Assembly: GCA_034437755.1 (NCBI GenBank)
Contig: DAOTTV010000070.1
Coordinates: 15,748 to 79,747, forward strand
Source of the DNA: JAUZRW01 sp034437755
Lineage (GTDB): Bacteria > Chloroflexota > Anaerolineae > Aggregatilineales > Phototrophicaceae
Direction of reading: 5' to 3'
DNA length: 64,000 bases
The notes below the pieces were generated by a model. The model was not told where the DNA came from and did no database searches. It saw nothing but the letters and a program-made list of their open reading frames with translations. A program made the translations under genes and the position numbers. This document shows positions 25,974 through 34,419 of this stretch, one piece after another; the first letter of the stretch is position 1, and each line of letters starts with the position of its first letter.

Positions 25974-26486
25974 ATGATTGCGCCTGCAATTGATTGGCGT
26001 GAACTACAACGACTAGCACGGATCATCGGCGCGTGGCTGTTGACCGTCGGCGGGGTGGCGTTGATCGTACAACCACAGTGGACGCATAATCTGCCACCGC
26101 CGGACGGGTATGCTGTTGCTCACGCCTACATTATGAACAAAGAACAGCGCGGCACATTCCAGAGTCCTTCGTTTTCGGTCACGCTGGCGTATCGCGCCAC
26201 GAGTGATGATGCGACGATTAGAAGCGGACGGCGCGTACCATTTGAGGTCTACCATGCGCTGGCAGAAGGCGATACAATGACTATTCATTATGATGTGAAT
26301 AATCCCTATGTATGGGTGCCGGCGGATAGCTATGGCGCGCAATCGCTCAATGATTATGTACTCGGCATCTTGATGATTGTATTCGGGCTATTCTCGCTCG
26401 CCTTCCCCAAGATTATCAGCCTAGCCTCACGCGAGGATGATTTTCAGTATCGCGAGTATCACGACGAAGCCCCCGCCCACCCGTAA
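25974..26486 (+). CDS. DUF3592-like membrane protein
   Basis: A 170-residue protein with helices at about 18-36 and 124-145 flanking an outside beta domain that reads VTLAYRATSD ... RVPFEVYHALAEGDTMTIHYDVNNPY. The pattern (strand, VxYxxxNP) matches DUF3592 proteins of unknown role. Start ATG 25974 follows aggaga by ten bases; an upstream in-frame ATG at 25920 lacks a ribosome site. It lies between the RodZ-like gene and rimO, all in the same direction. Confidence 0.65.
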   Translation: MIAPAIDWRELQRLARIIGAWLLTVGGVALIVQPQWTHNLPPPDGYAVAHAYIMNKEQRGTFQSPSFSVTLAYRATSDDATIRSGRRVPFEVYHALAEGDTMTIHYDVNNPYVWVPADSYGAQSLNDYVLGILMIVFGLFSLAFPKIISLASREDDFQYREYHDEAPAHP

Positions 26487-26528
26487 TCGCCCACCGCAAT
26501 CGTAAATCCATGTAGTCAATCAAAGGTA

Positions 26529-27989
26529 ATGTTAGAGATGGTCACAGCACATACCAAACGTGATAAATTTTTCCTGATGAGCCTCGGATGCTCCAAAAAC
26601 ACCGTCGACTCGGAGAGCATCGCGCAAGTCCTACACCAGCATGGGATGGTCAGCGTCGGCGTGCCCGAAGATGCCGAAGTGCTAATCGTGAACACCTGCG
26701 GTTTCATCGATACCGCCAAGCAAGAGTCGATTGATGCCCTGCGCCAGCTGGTTGACCTGCGAAGCGAGCGCCAGATGGTGATCGCCGCCGGTTGTCTCTC
26801 TCAGCGTTATGGCGAGAATCTGGTGCAAGAAGTCCCCGGCTTGGATGGCGTGATCGGCACGCGGCGCTGGATGGATATTTTTGACCTCATCACCCGCCTG
26901 CGCGATCGCAAACATCCCGAGCCGATGTATCACCTGCCGACCGATGCCAAGACGATCGGACTGGACGAACGCGGCGTATTGCGCGCCAGCGTACAGGGCG
27001 CACATGCCTATCTCAAGATTGCTGATGGTTGCCGTCGCCCCTGTGCTTTCTGCGCGATTCCCAAGATCAAAGGGACGGCTGTCAGTCGCCCGATTGAGAG
27101 CATCATCGCCGAAGCCGTGCGCCTGCAAGAGATGGGCATCCGCGAAGTGATGTTGATCGCACAAGATAGCACCGACTACGGCTATGATCTAGGCATGAAG
27201 AACGGTCTCGCCGTATTGCTGGAAGAACTGGTGAAAGCCGCGCCCGATATTCCGTGGTTACGCATCATGTACGCTTATCCGGGCTATGTCACGCCGCAGC
27301 TGATGGAGACGATCGCCAAGCACGATCAAATCCTGGCGTATCTCGATATGCCCCTGCAACACGGAAGCCGCGAAGTGTTGAAGCGGATGAAACGCCCGGC
27401 AAAGGTCGAGTGGGTGTATGAGACGGTGGGTCAACTGCGCGAGATGATCCCGAACCTCGCCGTTCGCACGACCTTCATCGTCGGCTACCCGGGCGAGACC
27501 GATGCCGAGTTCGAGGAATTGATGCAATTTGTCGATGATCTCCAGTTCGATCGTGTCGGCGCGTTCAAATACTCGTATGAAATCGGCACGCCCAGCGCCA
27601 CCCTGCCCGATCACGTCGATGATGCCATCAAGCAAGAGCGTTATGACCGCTTGATGGCTTTGCAACAGGGCATCAGCCTGAGCAAGAATCAATCCTACGT
27701 CGGCAAGACGCTGGATATTCTCGTCGAGGGGCACGGGATTGCCGAAGACGAAGACGGCAACGAACTGGATAGCACGATCAGCATCGGGCGCAGTTACCGC
27801 GACGCGCCAGAAATCGACGGCTATGTGATCGTCGAGGGTGAATTGCCGCCGGGCGAGATCGTGCCAGTACGCATCACCGGCGCGACCACCTACGATCTGA
27901 TCGGTACTGTGGATCGGCAGGATGCACAGGTGATCCAGCCGGGGCAGGTCATCAGCGAAGGCATGATTAAGCTCGATGACGTGCAGTGA
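26529..27989 (+). CDS. rimO: Ribosomal protein S12 methylthiotransferase
   Basis: Radical-SAM enzyme that methylthiolates an Asp of ribosomal protein S12. The 486-residue protein has the N-terminal cluster Cys set (SLGCSKNTVDSE, NTCGFIDTAKQES, AAGCLSQRY), the radical-SAM motif CRRPCAFC, and a C-terminal TRAM domain. SLGCxKNxVDxE and the LGTRRWxDI-like segment favour RimO over MiaB. Both ATG 26529 and ATG 26538 are possible starts; aaagg sits better for 26538. It is convergent with rnz, nine bases apart. Confidence 0.94.
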   Translation: MLEMVTAHTKRDKFFLMSLGCSKNTVDSESIAQVLHQHGMVSVGVPEDAEVLIVNTCGFIDTAKQESIDALRQLVDLRSERQMVIAAGCLSQRYGENLVQEVPGLDGVIGTRRWMDIFDLITRLRDRKHPEPMYHLPTDAKTIGLDERGVLRASVQGAHAYLKIADGCRRPCAFCAIPKIKGTAVSRPIESIIAEAVRLQEMGIREVMLIAQDSTDYGYDLGMKNGLAVLLEELVKAAPDIPWLRIMYAYPGYVTPQLMETIAKHDQILAYLDMPLQHGSREVLKRMKRPAKVEWVYETVGQLREMIPNLAVRTTFIVGYPGETDAEFEELMQFVDDLQFDRVGAFKYSYEIGTPSATLPDHVDDAIKQERYDRLMALQQGISLSKNQSYVGKTLDILVEGHGIAEDEDGNELDSTISIGRSYRDAPEIDGYVIVEGELPPGEIVPVRITGATTYDLIGTVDRQDAQVIQPGQVISEGMIKLDDVQ

Positions 27990-27998
27990 GGGACGCGC

Positions 27999-28991
27999 TC
28001 AATCGTCTTCGATCATGATCGTATCATCGTCATCCGGCTCGGCGTGGGGATCGCGCTCGACACGTTCGAGGGATTGTCCGCGTCGGATTGAAAAATGATC
28101 GAGATCACGCACGACAATCGCCTGCTGAAAGTTGGTCTTGGCTTCGCGCACGATGTCATACTCTCGATAGCGTCGCGAGACGTGCGTCAGCAGGAGATGC
28201 TTGATGTTGTGCGCGATGGCGAAATCGGTGGCTTCTTTGGCGGTGATATGCCCGAAGGCGCGTGCAATCTCTTGATCAACATCTAAGAAAGTCGCCTCAG
28301 TGACGAGAATATCGGCATCCTGCGCGACATCTGCGATCAGGTCGAGGCGGGCAATATCGCCCGTGATGACCAGCTTCGCGCCTCTCGCCGTCTCACCGAG
28401 AACCATGTCCGGCGTGATCGTGCGCCCGTCTGCTAAGGTCACCGCCTCACCTTTGACCAGACGACCGCGCTCCGGCCCGGCTGGGATGCCTAGAGCTTCG
28501 GCTTTTTCGGCTAAAAACGGACGATGATCGTCCTCTTTGAAGACATAGCCGAAGCAATCCGGCCCGCGATGCACAACCGGAAACGCACTGACCGTGAAAC
28601 CGCGCCCGCGATAGATCTCGCCAGCTGCCACATCGGTGATGTGCAAGGGGATGCGCGGCGCGCGATTGCCCAGCACGACATCATAGAGCAGGGTTTTGAC
28701 ACGCTGATTGGTATGCGCCCCGCCCCACAAGAACATTTCGTCCATGCTCTCCCAGCGGACGAAGGTCGAGACTAAGCCACCCAGCCCTAGAATATGATCG
28801 AGATGCGAATGCGTCAGCAGGATGCGGTTGAGCCGTTTGAAGCCGATGCCACTGCGTAAAATCTGGCGCTGTGTGCCCTCGCCACAATCGACAAGAAAGC
28901 GATCTTCGCCCGCAATCACGGCGATCGATGATAAGCCGCGATAAATCGACGGGGCAGAGGCGGATGTTCCGAGAAAGACAACTTCAAACAT
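27999..28991 (-). CDS. rnz: Ribonuclease Z
   Basis: Metallo-beta-lactamase-fold endonuclease that trims tRNA 3' trailers. The 330-residue protein starts FEVVFLGTSASAPSIYRG and carries the metal motif LTHSHLDHILGLGG (HxHxDH). A further His lies in VVHRGPDCFGY, the Asp is in ITGDIARLD, and the C-terminal His is in LLTHVSRRY. The genome's tRNAs lacking an encoded CCA fit a need for RNase Z. The last ~20 residues are acidic (EPDDDDTIMIEDD), an unusual tail. Confidence 0.93.
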   Translation of the reverse strand: MFEVVFLGTSASAPSIYRGLSSIAVIAGEDRFLVDCGEGTQRQILRSGIGFKRLNRILLTHSHLDHILGLGGLVSTFVRWESMDEMFLWGGAHTNQRVKTLLYDVVLGNRAPRIPLHITDVAAGEIYRGRGFTVSAFPVVHRGPDCFGYVFKEDDHRPFLAEKAEALGIPAGPERGRLVKGEAVTLADGRTITPDMVLGETARGAKLVITGDIARLDLIADVAQDADILVTEATFLDVDQEIARAFGHITAKEATDFAIAHNIKHLLLTHVSRRYREYDIVREAKTNFQQAIVVRDLDHFSIRRGQSLERVERDPHAEPDDDDTIMIEDD

Positions 28992-29045
28992 GGCAGGTCT
29001 ATAATCCGTTCCGGTTTGCTAAGTGTGGGGTTGCTATGGCGACGC

Positions 29046-31067
29046 TCACTCCGGCGCGATGACTTCGATGCCATAGAGGAAAATACGATCACCGCGCACC
29101 TCGCCTTCATTGGCGAAGACCTCCAAGCGGACATCCGCACTGCTCCGATAGCCGCCGACGGACACTTCGTAAATGCCGGGCAGAACATTCCGCAGAGGCA
29201 CATTCACCACATGGATGAACACATCACGCTCTTGCAGTTGCACGGGGTTCACAGCTATCATATCACGGTTTGCCACGAGTGTCACGGGGTCACTAAGGAT
29301 ATGCGTGAAGATGCGCGTATCGGGCGGGACGATGCCCTCAACGCGCCAATACGTGGTTACCGGCACCACCCCTAGCGGCGGATACATCGGGAAGGGATCC
29401 GTATCGTAGCCCAACCACGTCAGATTACCGCCAAGGCGAATCGGCGGCGGGATCGGCACGCGCTCCGGCAATTCGGCAATCGTCTCATAGCTGGCGGGGG
29501 TCGTCGTCTGGTATACGCCGAGCGCGTCCGCGAGTTCGGTCTGCACGTCCATCACGATGACCGAGCGCTCCGGCAGAGTCGTGATCGGTGTCCCTAGCGA
29601 GAGCCAATCAGCGACAATCGGCGGCAATTGGTCGAAAATCTCGGATGTCGGGACGACGACCTGCTGACGCACCCCGCCATCGGTGAAGAGCAAGCCCGCC
29701 CGACAATCAACATAGCGAATCGGCGCGCTGTCGTTGTTGAGCAAAAGCAGAATCTGCTGCGCGGGTGAGAGGGGCGTGTTCGGCTGGTGCGGTACGTCCC
29801 AATTGGGATAACACAGCACCGTCGGCAGAGCGCTGGCTGTCTGGTCGAGATGGTGGGCAATCTGCCCGATATTGGCGTTATAGGCAATCTGTACGTCTTC
29901 TTCCTGCACCCAGTTGACGAATAAATCCTGTCCTGTCCAGTACAGGTTGACACCCAACAGCCCGACAACCGCGACCGCCATCACCGCGCGTGATGATCGT
30001 GGCAAAGCCAGCAGAAAGAGCGATAACCCAAGCCCGAACCACAGTGCGACGACCGGCAACAGCACGCTATATGCGCGGAAGTTGGGCGATGCGTCCGCGA
30101 GCAGTGCCGGCGGTGCGAGTAAGACTCCCGCGATCAAGACCAGCCCGAAGCGTGGTTCGCGCCATTTATGGACACAAGCCACCACCCCCAGCAAGACGAA
30201 AAAGCCGGAGATCGGATCAATCAGAGCGCGATGCGGCAGATTATGCAAAGCCGAGGTATCGCCATCCAGCATCAAGCCCGTCACGCCATCCAACAGCGAG
30301 AGCGTGATACTGCCATAATTGCCAATGATACGCTCGCCCGCATCCAGCGCCGGCAGGCGAATCGTCGAGAGCAGATAAGGAATCGCGACGATCAAGAGCA
30401 TCAGAATCGCGAAGCCGATATAGCTCAACCAGCGTAAGGACAACGGACGACGCAGAATAATCACATACGCGATGAAGACCATCGCCGTCAGCACAACCAT
30501 CAACCCTGACGGATGCACGTAGAGACTCAAGCCTAGCAATAAGCCCAGCACCGCGAAATCCTGCGTGTTAGTCGCTTCCGGTCGGTTACGGCTGTAGACG
30601 GGCATCGTCCGCGCGAGCGAGAGCATGACCGCTGTGATGAGCAAGGGAAGCAAGGCCTCGACCAGAATCAAGCGCGAGAGCAGAGTCGCCCAGAGCATGA
30701 CGGCGATCAAACCCATTGCGGCTAAGCCAGCGACGCGCCCGTAGAGGCGCACCCCCAGCGAATACATGATCGCCACCGCGCCAATCCCCGCCAGCAACGA
30801 CGGAATCCGCAAGCCGATTGTGCCCGTGCCGAAGATGATGGTCGAGAGGGCGAGAAGCATGTGATATGTGCCCTCTTGCCCCTCGCCGCCCTCGACTTCG
30901 TAGAAGACGCGAATATTGCCACGCAGGATTTCATCGCGCATGAGCATCACATGGCGCAATTCCTCATCGCTGACTCCCGCCGGCAAAGTCGTGAAGTCCC
31001 AGAGGCGCAATCCAGTCGCCAGCAACAAGATCACGACTGCAATCGCATAACTCACCCGTCCAGACAA
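29046..31067 (-). CDS. GT39-like membrane glycosyltransferase (ArnT/PMT type)
   Basis: A 673-residue integral membrane protein with roughly 11-12 hydrophobic segments in the first ~400 residues and a soluble outer C-terminal domain. The first outer loop has the acidic SDEELRHVML, in the place of the catalytic Asp-Glu of the ArnT/PMT fold; next come EGTYHMLLAL and YSLGVRLYGRVAG. Such enzymes move a sugar from a polyprenyl-phosphate donor to protein, lipid or glycan. The GT2 at 15.7 kb could make such a donor. The neighbouring block of exported glycosidase-like genes runs in the same direction. Confidence 0.75.
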   Translation of the reverse strand: MSGRVSYAIAVVILLLATGLRLWDFTTLPAGVSDEELRHVMLMRDEILRGNIRVFYEVEGGEGQEGTYHMLLALSTIIFGTGTIGLRIPSLLAGIGAVAIMYSLGVRLYGRVAGLAAMGLIAVMLWATLLSRLILVEALLPLLITAVMLSLARTMPVYSRNRPEATNTQDFAVLGLLLGLSLYVHPSGLMVVLTAMVFIAYVIILRRPLSLRWLSYIGFAILMLLIVAIPYLLSTIRLPALDAGERIIGNYGSITLSLLDGVTGLMLDGDTSALHNLPHRALIDPISGFFVLLGVVACVHKWREPRFGLVLIAGVLLAPPALLADASPNFRAYSVLLPVVALWFGLGLSLFLLALPRSSRAVMAVAVVGLLGVNLYWTGQDLFVNWVQEEDVQIAYNANIGQIAHHLDQTASALPTVLCYPNWDVPHQPNTPLSPAQQILLLLNNDSAPIRYVDCRAGLLFTDGGVRQQVVVPTSEIFDQLPPIVADWLSLGTPITTLPERSVIVMDVQTELADALGVYQTTTPASYETIAELPERVPIPPPIRLGGNLTWLGYDTDPFPMYPPLGVVPVTTYWRVEGIVPPDTRIFTHILSDPVTLVANRDMIAVNPVQLQERDVFIHVVNVPLRNVLPGIYEVSVGGYRSSADVRLEVFANEGEVRGDRIFLYGIEVIAPE

Positions 31068-31122
31068 AATGTCTCCCCCTCTGTCTTATCGATCAATTCG
31101 CGCCGGTCTCAGCGCACCCGCA

Positions 31123-31638
31123 TCATAAAGCCGTCATCCACGCGCTGAAAAATAGCACCAGCACGCCCAGCACACCATTGACCCACGTCAGCAAGGTCTC
31201 GCGGCGGCGCAGGGATTGCCACGTCTGCGGCGTTTCGCTCGTGCCTTTGCCCCGTTCCAGCAATAGGCTCATGCGCTCCAGCGCGGGCGATACCGCGTAT
31301 TGTAACAGCAAACCGGCAAGCGCCATGCCGACGATCGCAATGTGCTTGACCAGCATCACCTGACTCCAGGTATTGTCGAAGGTCAACATGCCATCGTAAA
31401 GCGGATTAGCGGTCATCTGAAAAGAACCGGTGACAATCAACGCGACGAGGGCGAGATTGCTAATCGGGTAAAAGCCCTTACGAAGCTGCGAGAGAAAGCG
31501 GTACATCTGCGGCGTTTCGTCCAGCACGCGCCGCACCGCCGGATTAACCAGCAACAGCGTGATCAGGATGCCACCGATCCAGATCACCGTCGCCACTAAA
31601 TGTATGAACAGGCTAATAGCAAGGTATTCGACGCTCAT
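31123..31638 (-). CDS. CopD-like membrane protein
   Basis: A 171-residue protein with four hydrophobic segments. The N-terminal helix has LFIHLVATVIWIGGILITLLL with conserved His and Gly (here LFIHLVATVIWIGG), as in the CopD/DUF2269-like family proposed to bind copper or heme. Further His at KHIAIVG. Its start overlaps the end of the upstream glycosidase-like gene by 26 bases, so the two are co-transcribed. Actual function is not evident from the context. Confidence 0.7.
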   Translation of the reverse strand: MSVEYLAISLFIHLVATVIWIGGILITLLLVNPAVRRVLDETPQMYRFLSQLRKGFYPISNLALVALIVTGSFQMTANPLYDGMLTFDNTWSQVMLVKHIAIVGMALAGLLLQYAVSPALERMSLLLERGKGTSETPQTWQSLRRRETLLTWVNGVLGVLVLFFSAWMTAL

Positions 31639-32863
31639 CGTATTCTTCCTCTGTCCATTCTGCTTTCCACCCTGAGATTATACGATCGCCACAATAGCGA
31701 TCCATCTGTGCTAATGCGAAGAATGCTGGTCGCAGGTCGCCCGCTGGCGTGGTGATCGCCCACCAGTATTCTTCATCCTGCGGTGTCCAGACGGGTTTGG
31801 GGAAGTAGATCAAAGACATCAACCCGACCCATGGATACCAGTTATCATAGGCGTATTCATACGCTTCGACAATATACTGCGCCTGCTGTTCTTCGGTCAC
31901 GGCGAACCACGCATAGGCCTCGTTGACGGAATCCGTCGTCCAGCCAAATTCTAAAATCGCCATTTGACGGGCGGCATCGCCGTGTTGCACCATAATTTTA
32001 CGCAAATCTTCCACGCGGCGGAAGGATGCCCAGCGCCCGTAACCATCCGCTTGTGCATCGTCAGGCCCATAGGTGGGCGGTGCGAACCAGCCCGGCGCAT
32101 GAACGCCGACCGCATCGACATACATCTGGAAGTTCTGCTGATACATCGCATCCAGATACAGATCATCGCGTATCGCTTGTGCGTCGGTGTTGCCCGTCGG
32201 TGCAAGCCCCGCCGAGATGATGATTGCGGCGGGATCTGCCTGACGAATCGCCTGGCTACACGCGCCCAATAAATCAACATAGGCGCTCGGATCGGGGCGC
32301 TGTTGCCCCCACTCGCGGGCGAGGTTCGGTTCATTCCAGATTTGATAGGCGACGATGCGCCCCTGATAGCGCTCGGCAATCGTGGCACAGTACGTCACCC
32401 ACTGCTCAAGGTCGGTCGGTGGTGCATCGTGCCCGTCGGCATCGTTGATGGCGTGCGTCGTCGCCCATTGTGGCACTTGCCCTAAGCGGGCGATCAAACG
32501 CAGATCACGGCGTTCAATCTCGGCAAGCAGGCGATCAGCCTGTGTGAAGTCCCACGTATCAGGCGCAGGTTGTAGATCACGCCAGGCGAAGGTCTGCTTG
32601 ATATACGGGATATTCAGCACCCGTTGCGCCCAGTCTAGCTCTAGCCCGACGTGCCCGCTATCCCACCAGTGAAAGACCTGTATGCTATAGGTCAAGGATG
32701 TGAAGGGCGCGTCGGTGACGGCATCCGCCGCGAAAGGATCGACGGGGCGCAGAGCATAGACCGCAATCGACGTGATCGCGATCAGCCCGACAACCACGCC
32801 AATGAGCATCCGGTAGCGTTTTTTCATAGAGCGATGCCCTGTCTCATCGTGATGATCGGGCAT
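31613..32863 (-). CDS. Membrane-anchored clan-A glycosidase-like protein (paralogue A)
   Basis: A 416-residue protein with an N-terminal membrane helix (RMLIGVVVGLIAITSIAVYAL) and an outer (beta/alpha)8 glycosidase-like domain. The acid/base Glu is in YQIWNEPNLAREW and the likely nucleophile in AILEFGWTTD. Between them is SAGLAPTGNTD, shared by the three upstream paralogues. ATG 32863 directly follows the upstream stop (TAAAG-ATG); ATG 32827 (MKKRYRM) is an alternative. Substrate unknown; the fold resembles GH5/GH39-type enzymes. It is last in the set of four and carries no linker or SH3 domain. Confidence 0.8.
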   Translation of the reverse strand: MPDHHDETGHRSMKKRYRMLIGVVVGLIAITSIAVYALRPVDPFAADAVTDAPFTSLTYSIQVFHWWDSGHVGLELDWAQRVLNIPYIKQTFAWRDLQPAPDTWDFTQADRLLAEIERRDLRLIARLGQVPQWATTHAINDADGHDAPPTDLEQWVTYCATIAERYQGRIVAYQIWNEPNLAREWGQQRPDPSAYVDLLGACSQAIRQADPAAIIISAGLAPTGNTDAQAIRDDLYLDAMYQQNFQMYVDAVGVHAPGWFAPPTYGPDDAQADGYGRWASFRRVEDLRKIMVQHGDAARQMAILEFGWTTDSVNEAYAWFAVTEEQQAQYIVEAYEYAYDNWYPWVGLMSLIYFPKPVWTPQDEEYWWAITTPAGDLRPAFFALAQMDRYCGDRIISGWKAEWTEEEYDERRIPCY

Positions 32864-32865
32864 CT

Positions 32866-34353
32866 TTAGGTCTGGTTGGTGCGCTCGCGATAACCGGCGT
32901 ACCAGTCGCGAATCGCATCGAACGCGGGACGGAAGGAGAACTCAGGCCCAATCAAGGAGTACGGCACATTATCGTTAGACGGATCCCAGCCGACCTGCGG
33001 CCCGTAGTTCAAATTCCAGATGAACGCCAGCCACACGTTCACGCTATCGTCAGTCGCCATCAATTCGAGCGCATCGGTGAAGTACTGCGCCTGCTCTGCC
33101 AGCGTATTATCGTCGGCATATTCGTAGAAGCGCGGCGTGCCGGCGAGGTCTTCGGTCACAGCCCAGCCAAATTCTGTGACGCAGAGCTTGGTATCTGCGC
33201 CGGCACTGCGGATGCGCTGGATATAGCCTTCCAGCGTACTGCGGAAGCTCCAGCTATGGTGCGGGTTATCGAAGGGGCCGCGATAAGTCGCGGTCGGGTC
33301 GTTGGGCACGGCATCCCAGCGCACCAGCGGGCTGATGTTATAGCCGTTGTGGTGGGCACCGACGCAATCCGCATAATCGAGCAAGCCCGCATCAATCAGG
33401 CGTTCCAGATACAAGAAATCATCGACCGCTTGATCGTTGGTCACGCCGGTGGGCGCGAGTGCGCCGGAGATCACGATTGTGCCGGGGCTTTCTTCCTGCA
33501 CCATGTTATACGTGGCGCGCAACATTTCCATGTAGTTGGTCGCGCTCAAGCCGTTGGGCGATGTCCACTCGCGCGCGAGATTTTGCTCGTTCCACACCTC
33601 GACCGCGAAGACGCGCCCATCGTAGCGGTTCAGGATTTGGCGCACGAAATCGACGTAATCTTCGTTATCGGCGGGCGGGCCGTGTTCGCTCAGGTCAGCG
33701 CCCGGCTCGCGTGCCCAATCGGGCGTTGTCACGATCGAGAGCATCATATTGATGTTGAAATACAAGGCGCGATCCATCGCCAGATCAAGCTCAGCAAAGT
33801 TGTATGCGTCTTCCTGCGGCTCGACCAATTCCCAGCGCACCTGCTTCTTGACCCACCGCACGCCGAGGTTCTGGCGCGCAGTGCGGTAATAGCCGTCCAG
33901 CACGTCTTGATCTAAATCCTGCGGCACTTGAATCTGAACACCCACTTGAAAGCGTTGATCTTCATCCGGTGGCACAAATGTCGCTTCGGGCGTTTGCGTC
34001 GGGGCTTGTGCGACCTGTGTCGGTTGCGTTTGCTGTTGCTGTGTCGTCGGCTCGTCCTGCACCTGCTCCACAACGGTTGTCGGCGGATCGTCAATGGCGA
34101 CAATCGCCGTCGCCTGTACAGGTTGAGTGGGCAGGGGTGTCGGGCTAGCGATGACCACGATCGGATCGCCGCCCGTGTTACTAGCCGGCGCGAGCGCCAC
34201 TTCATCGGCGCGATTACGATTGTCATAGGCGAAAAAAATCGCGGCAAAGGTCGCCAGACCCATCAAGAGGGTGATGAACGTCCAGATGATGACGAAGCCG
34301 CGAATCGGTCGCCGTTTGGGTGGTGCGGATACGGGTGCTGTGTTGGTTGTCAT
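32866..34353 (-). CDS. Membrane-anchored clan-A glycosidase-like protein (paralogue B)
   Basis: A 495-residue protein with an N-terminal membrane helix (GFVIIWTFITLLMGLATFAAIFF) after a short basic leader. A Thr/Gln/Pro-rich linker (~70-135) precedes a glycosidase-like domain. Catalytic candidates are the Glu in AVEVWNEQNLAREW, where the usual Pro is replaced by Gln (NEQ rather than NEP), and the Glu in LCVTEFGWAVTED. It also has ISGALAPTGVTND. Start ATG follows aggagatg. It is 66 bases downstream of paralogue C and abuts paralogue A. The Pro to Gln change next to the acid/base Glu is unusual but does not remove the Glu. Confidence 0.8.
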   Translation of the reverse strand: MTTNTAPVSAPPKRRPIRGFVIIWTFITLLMGLATFAAIFFAYDNRNRADEVALAPASNTGGDPIVVIASPTPLPTQPVQATAIVAIDDPPTTVVEQVQDEPTTQQQQTQPTQVAQAPTQTPEATFVPPDEDQRFQVGVQIQVPQDLDQDVLDGYYRTARQNLGVRWVKKQVRWELVEPQEDAYNFAELDLAMDRALYFNINMMLSIVTTPDWAREPGADLSEHGPPADNEDYVDFVRQILNRYDGRVFAVEVWNEQNLAREWTSPNGLSATNYMEMLRATYNMVQEESPGTIVISGALAPTGVTNDQAVDDFLYLERLIDAGLLDYADCVGAHHNGYNISPLVRWDAVPNDPTATYRGPFDNPHHSWSFRSTLEGYIQRIRSAGADTKLCVTEFGWAVTEDLAGTPRFYEYADDNTLAEQAQYFTDALELMATDDSVNVWLAFIWNLNYGPQVGWDPSNDNVPYSLIGPEFSFRPAFDAIRDWYAGYRERTNQT

Positions 34354-34419
34354 GATGAGCGAGTCATCTCCTGATTACATCCTACATACGAGTTGCTGTG
34401 TTGGTGGGCGGCACGAGCG

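Noticed and set aside
33256..33915. Long plus-strand frame antisense to glycosidase paralogue B
   Set aside because: The minus-strand gene has catalytic motifs and matches its neighbours; the plus frame does not resemble a protein.
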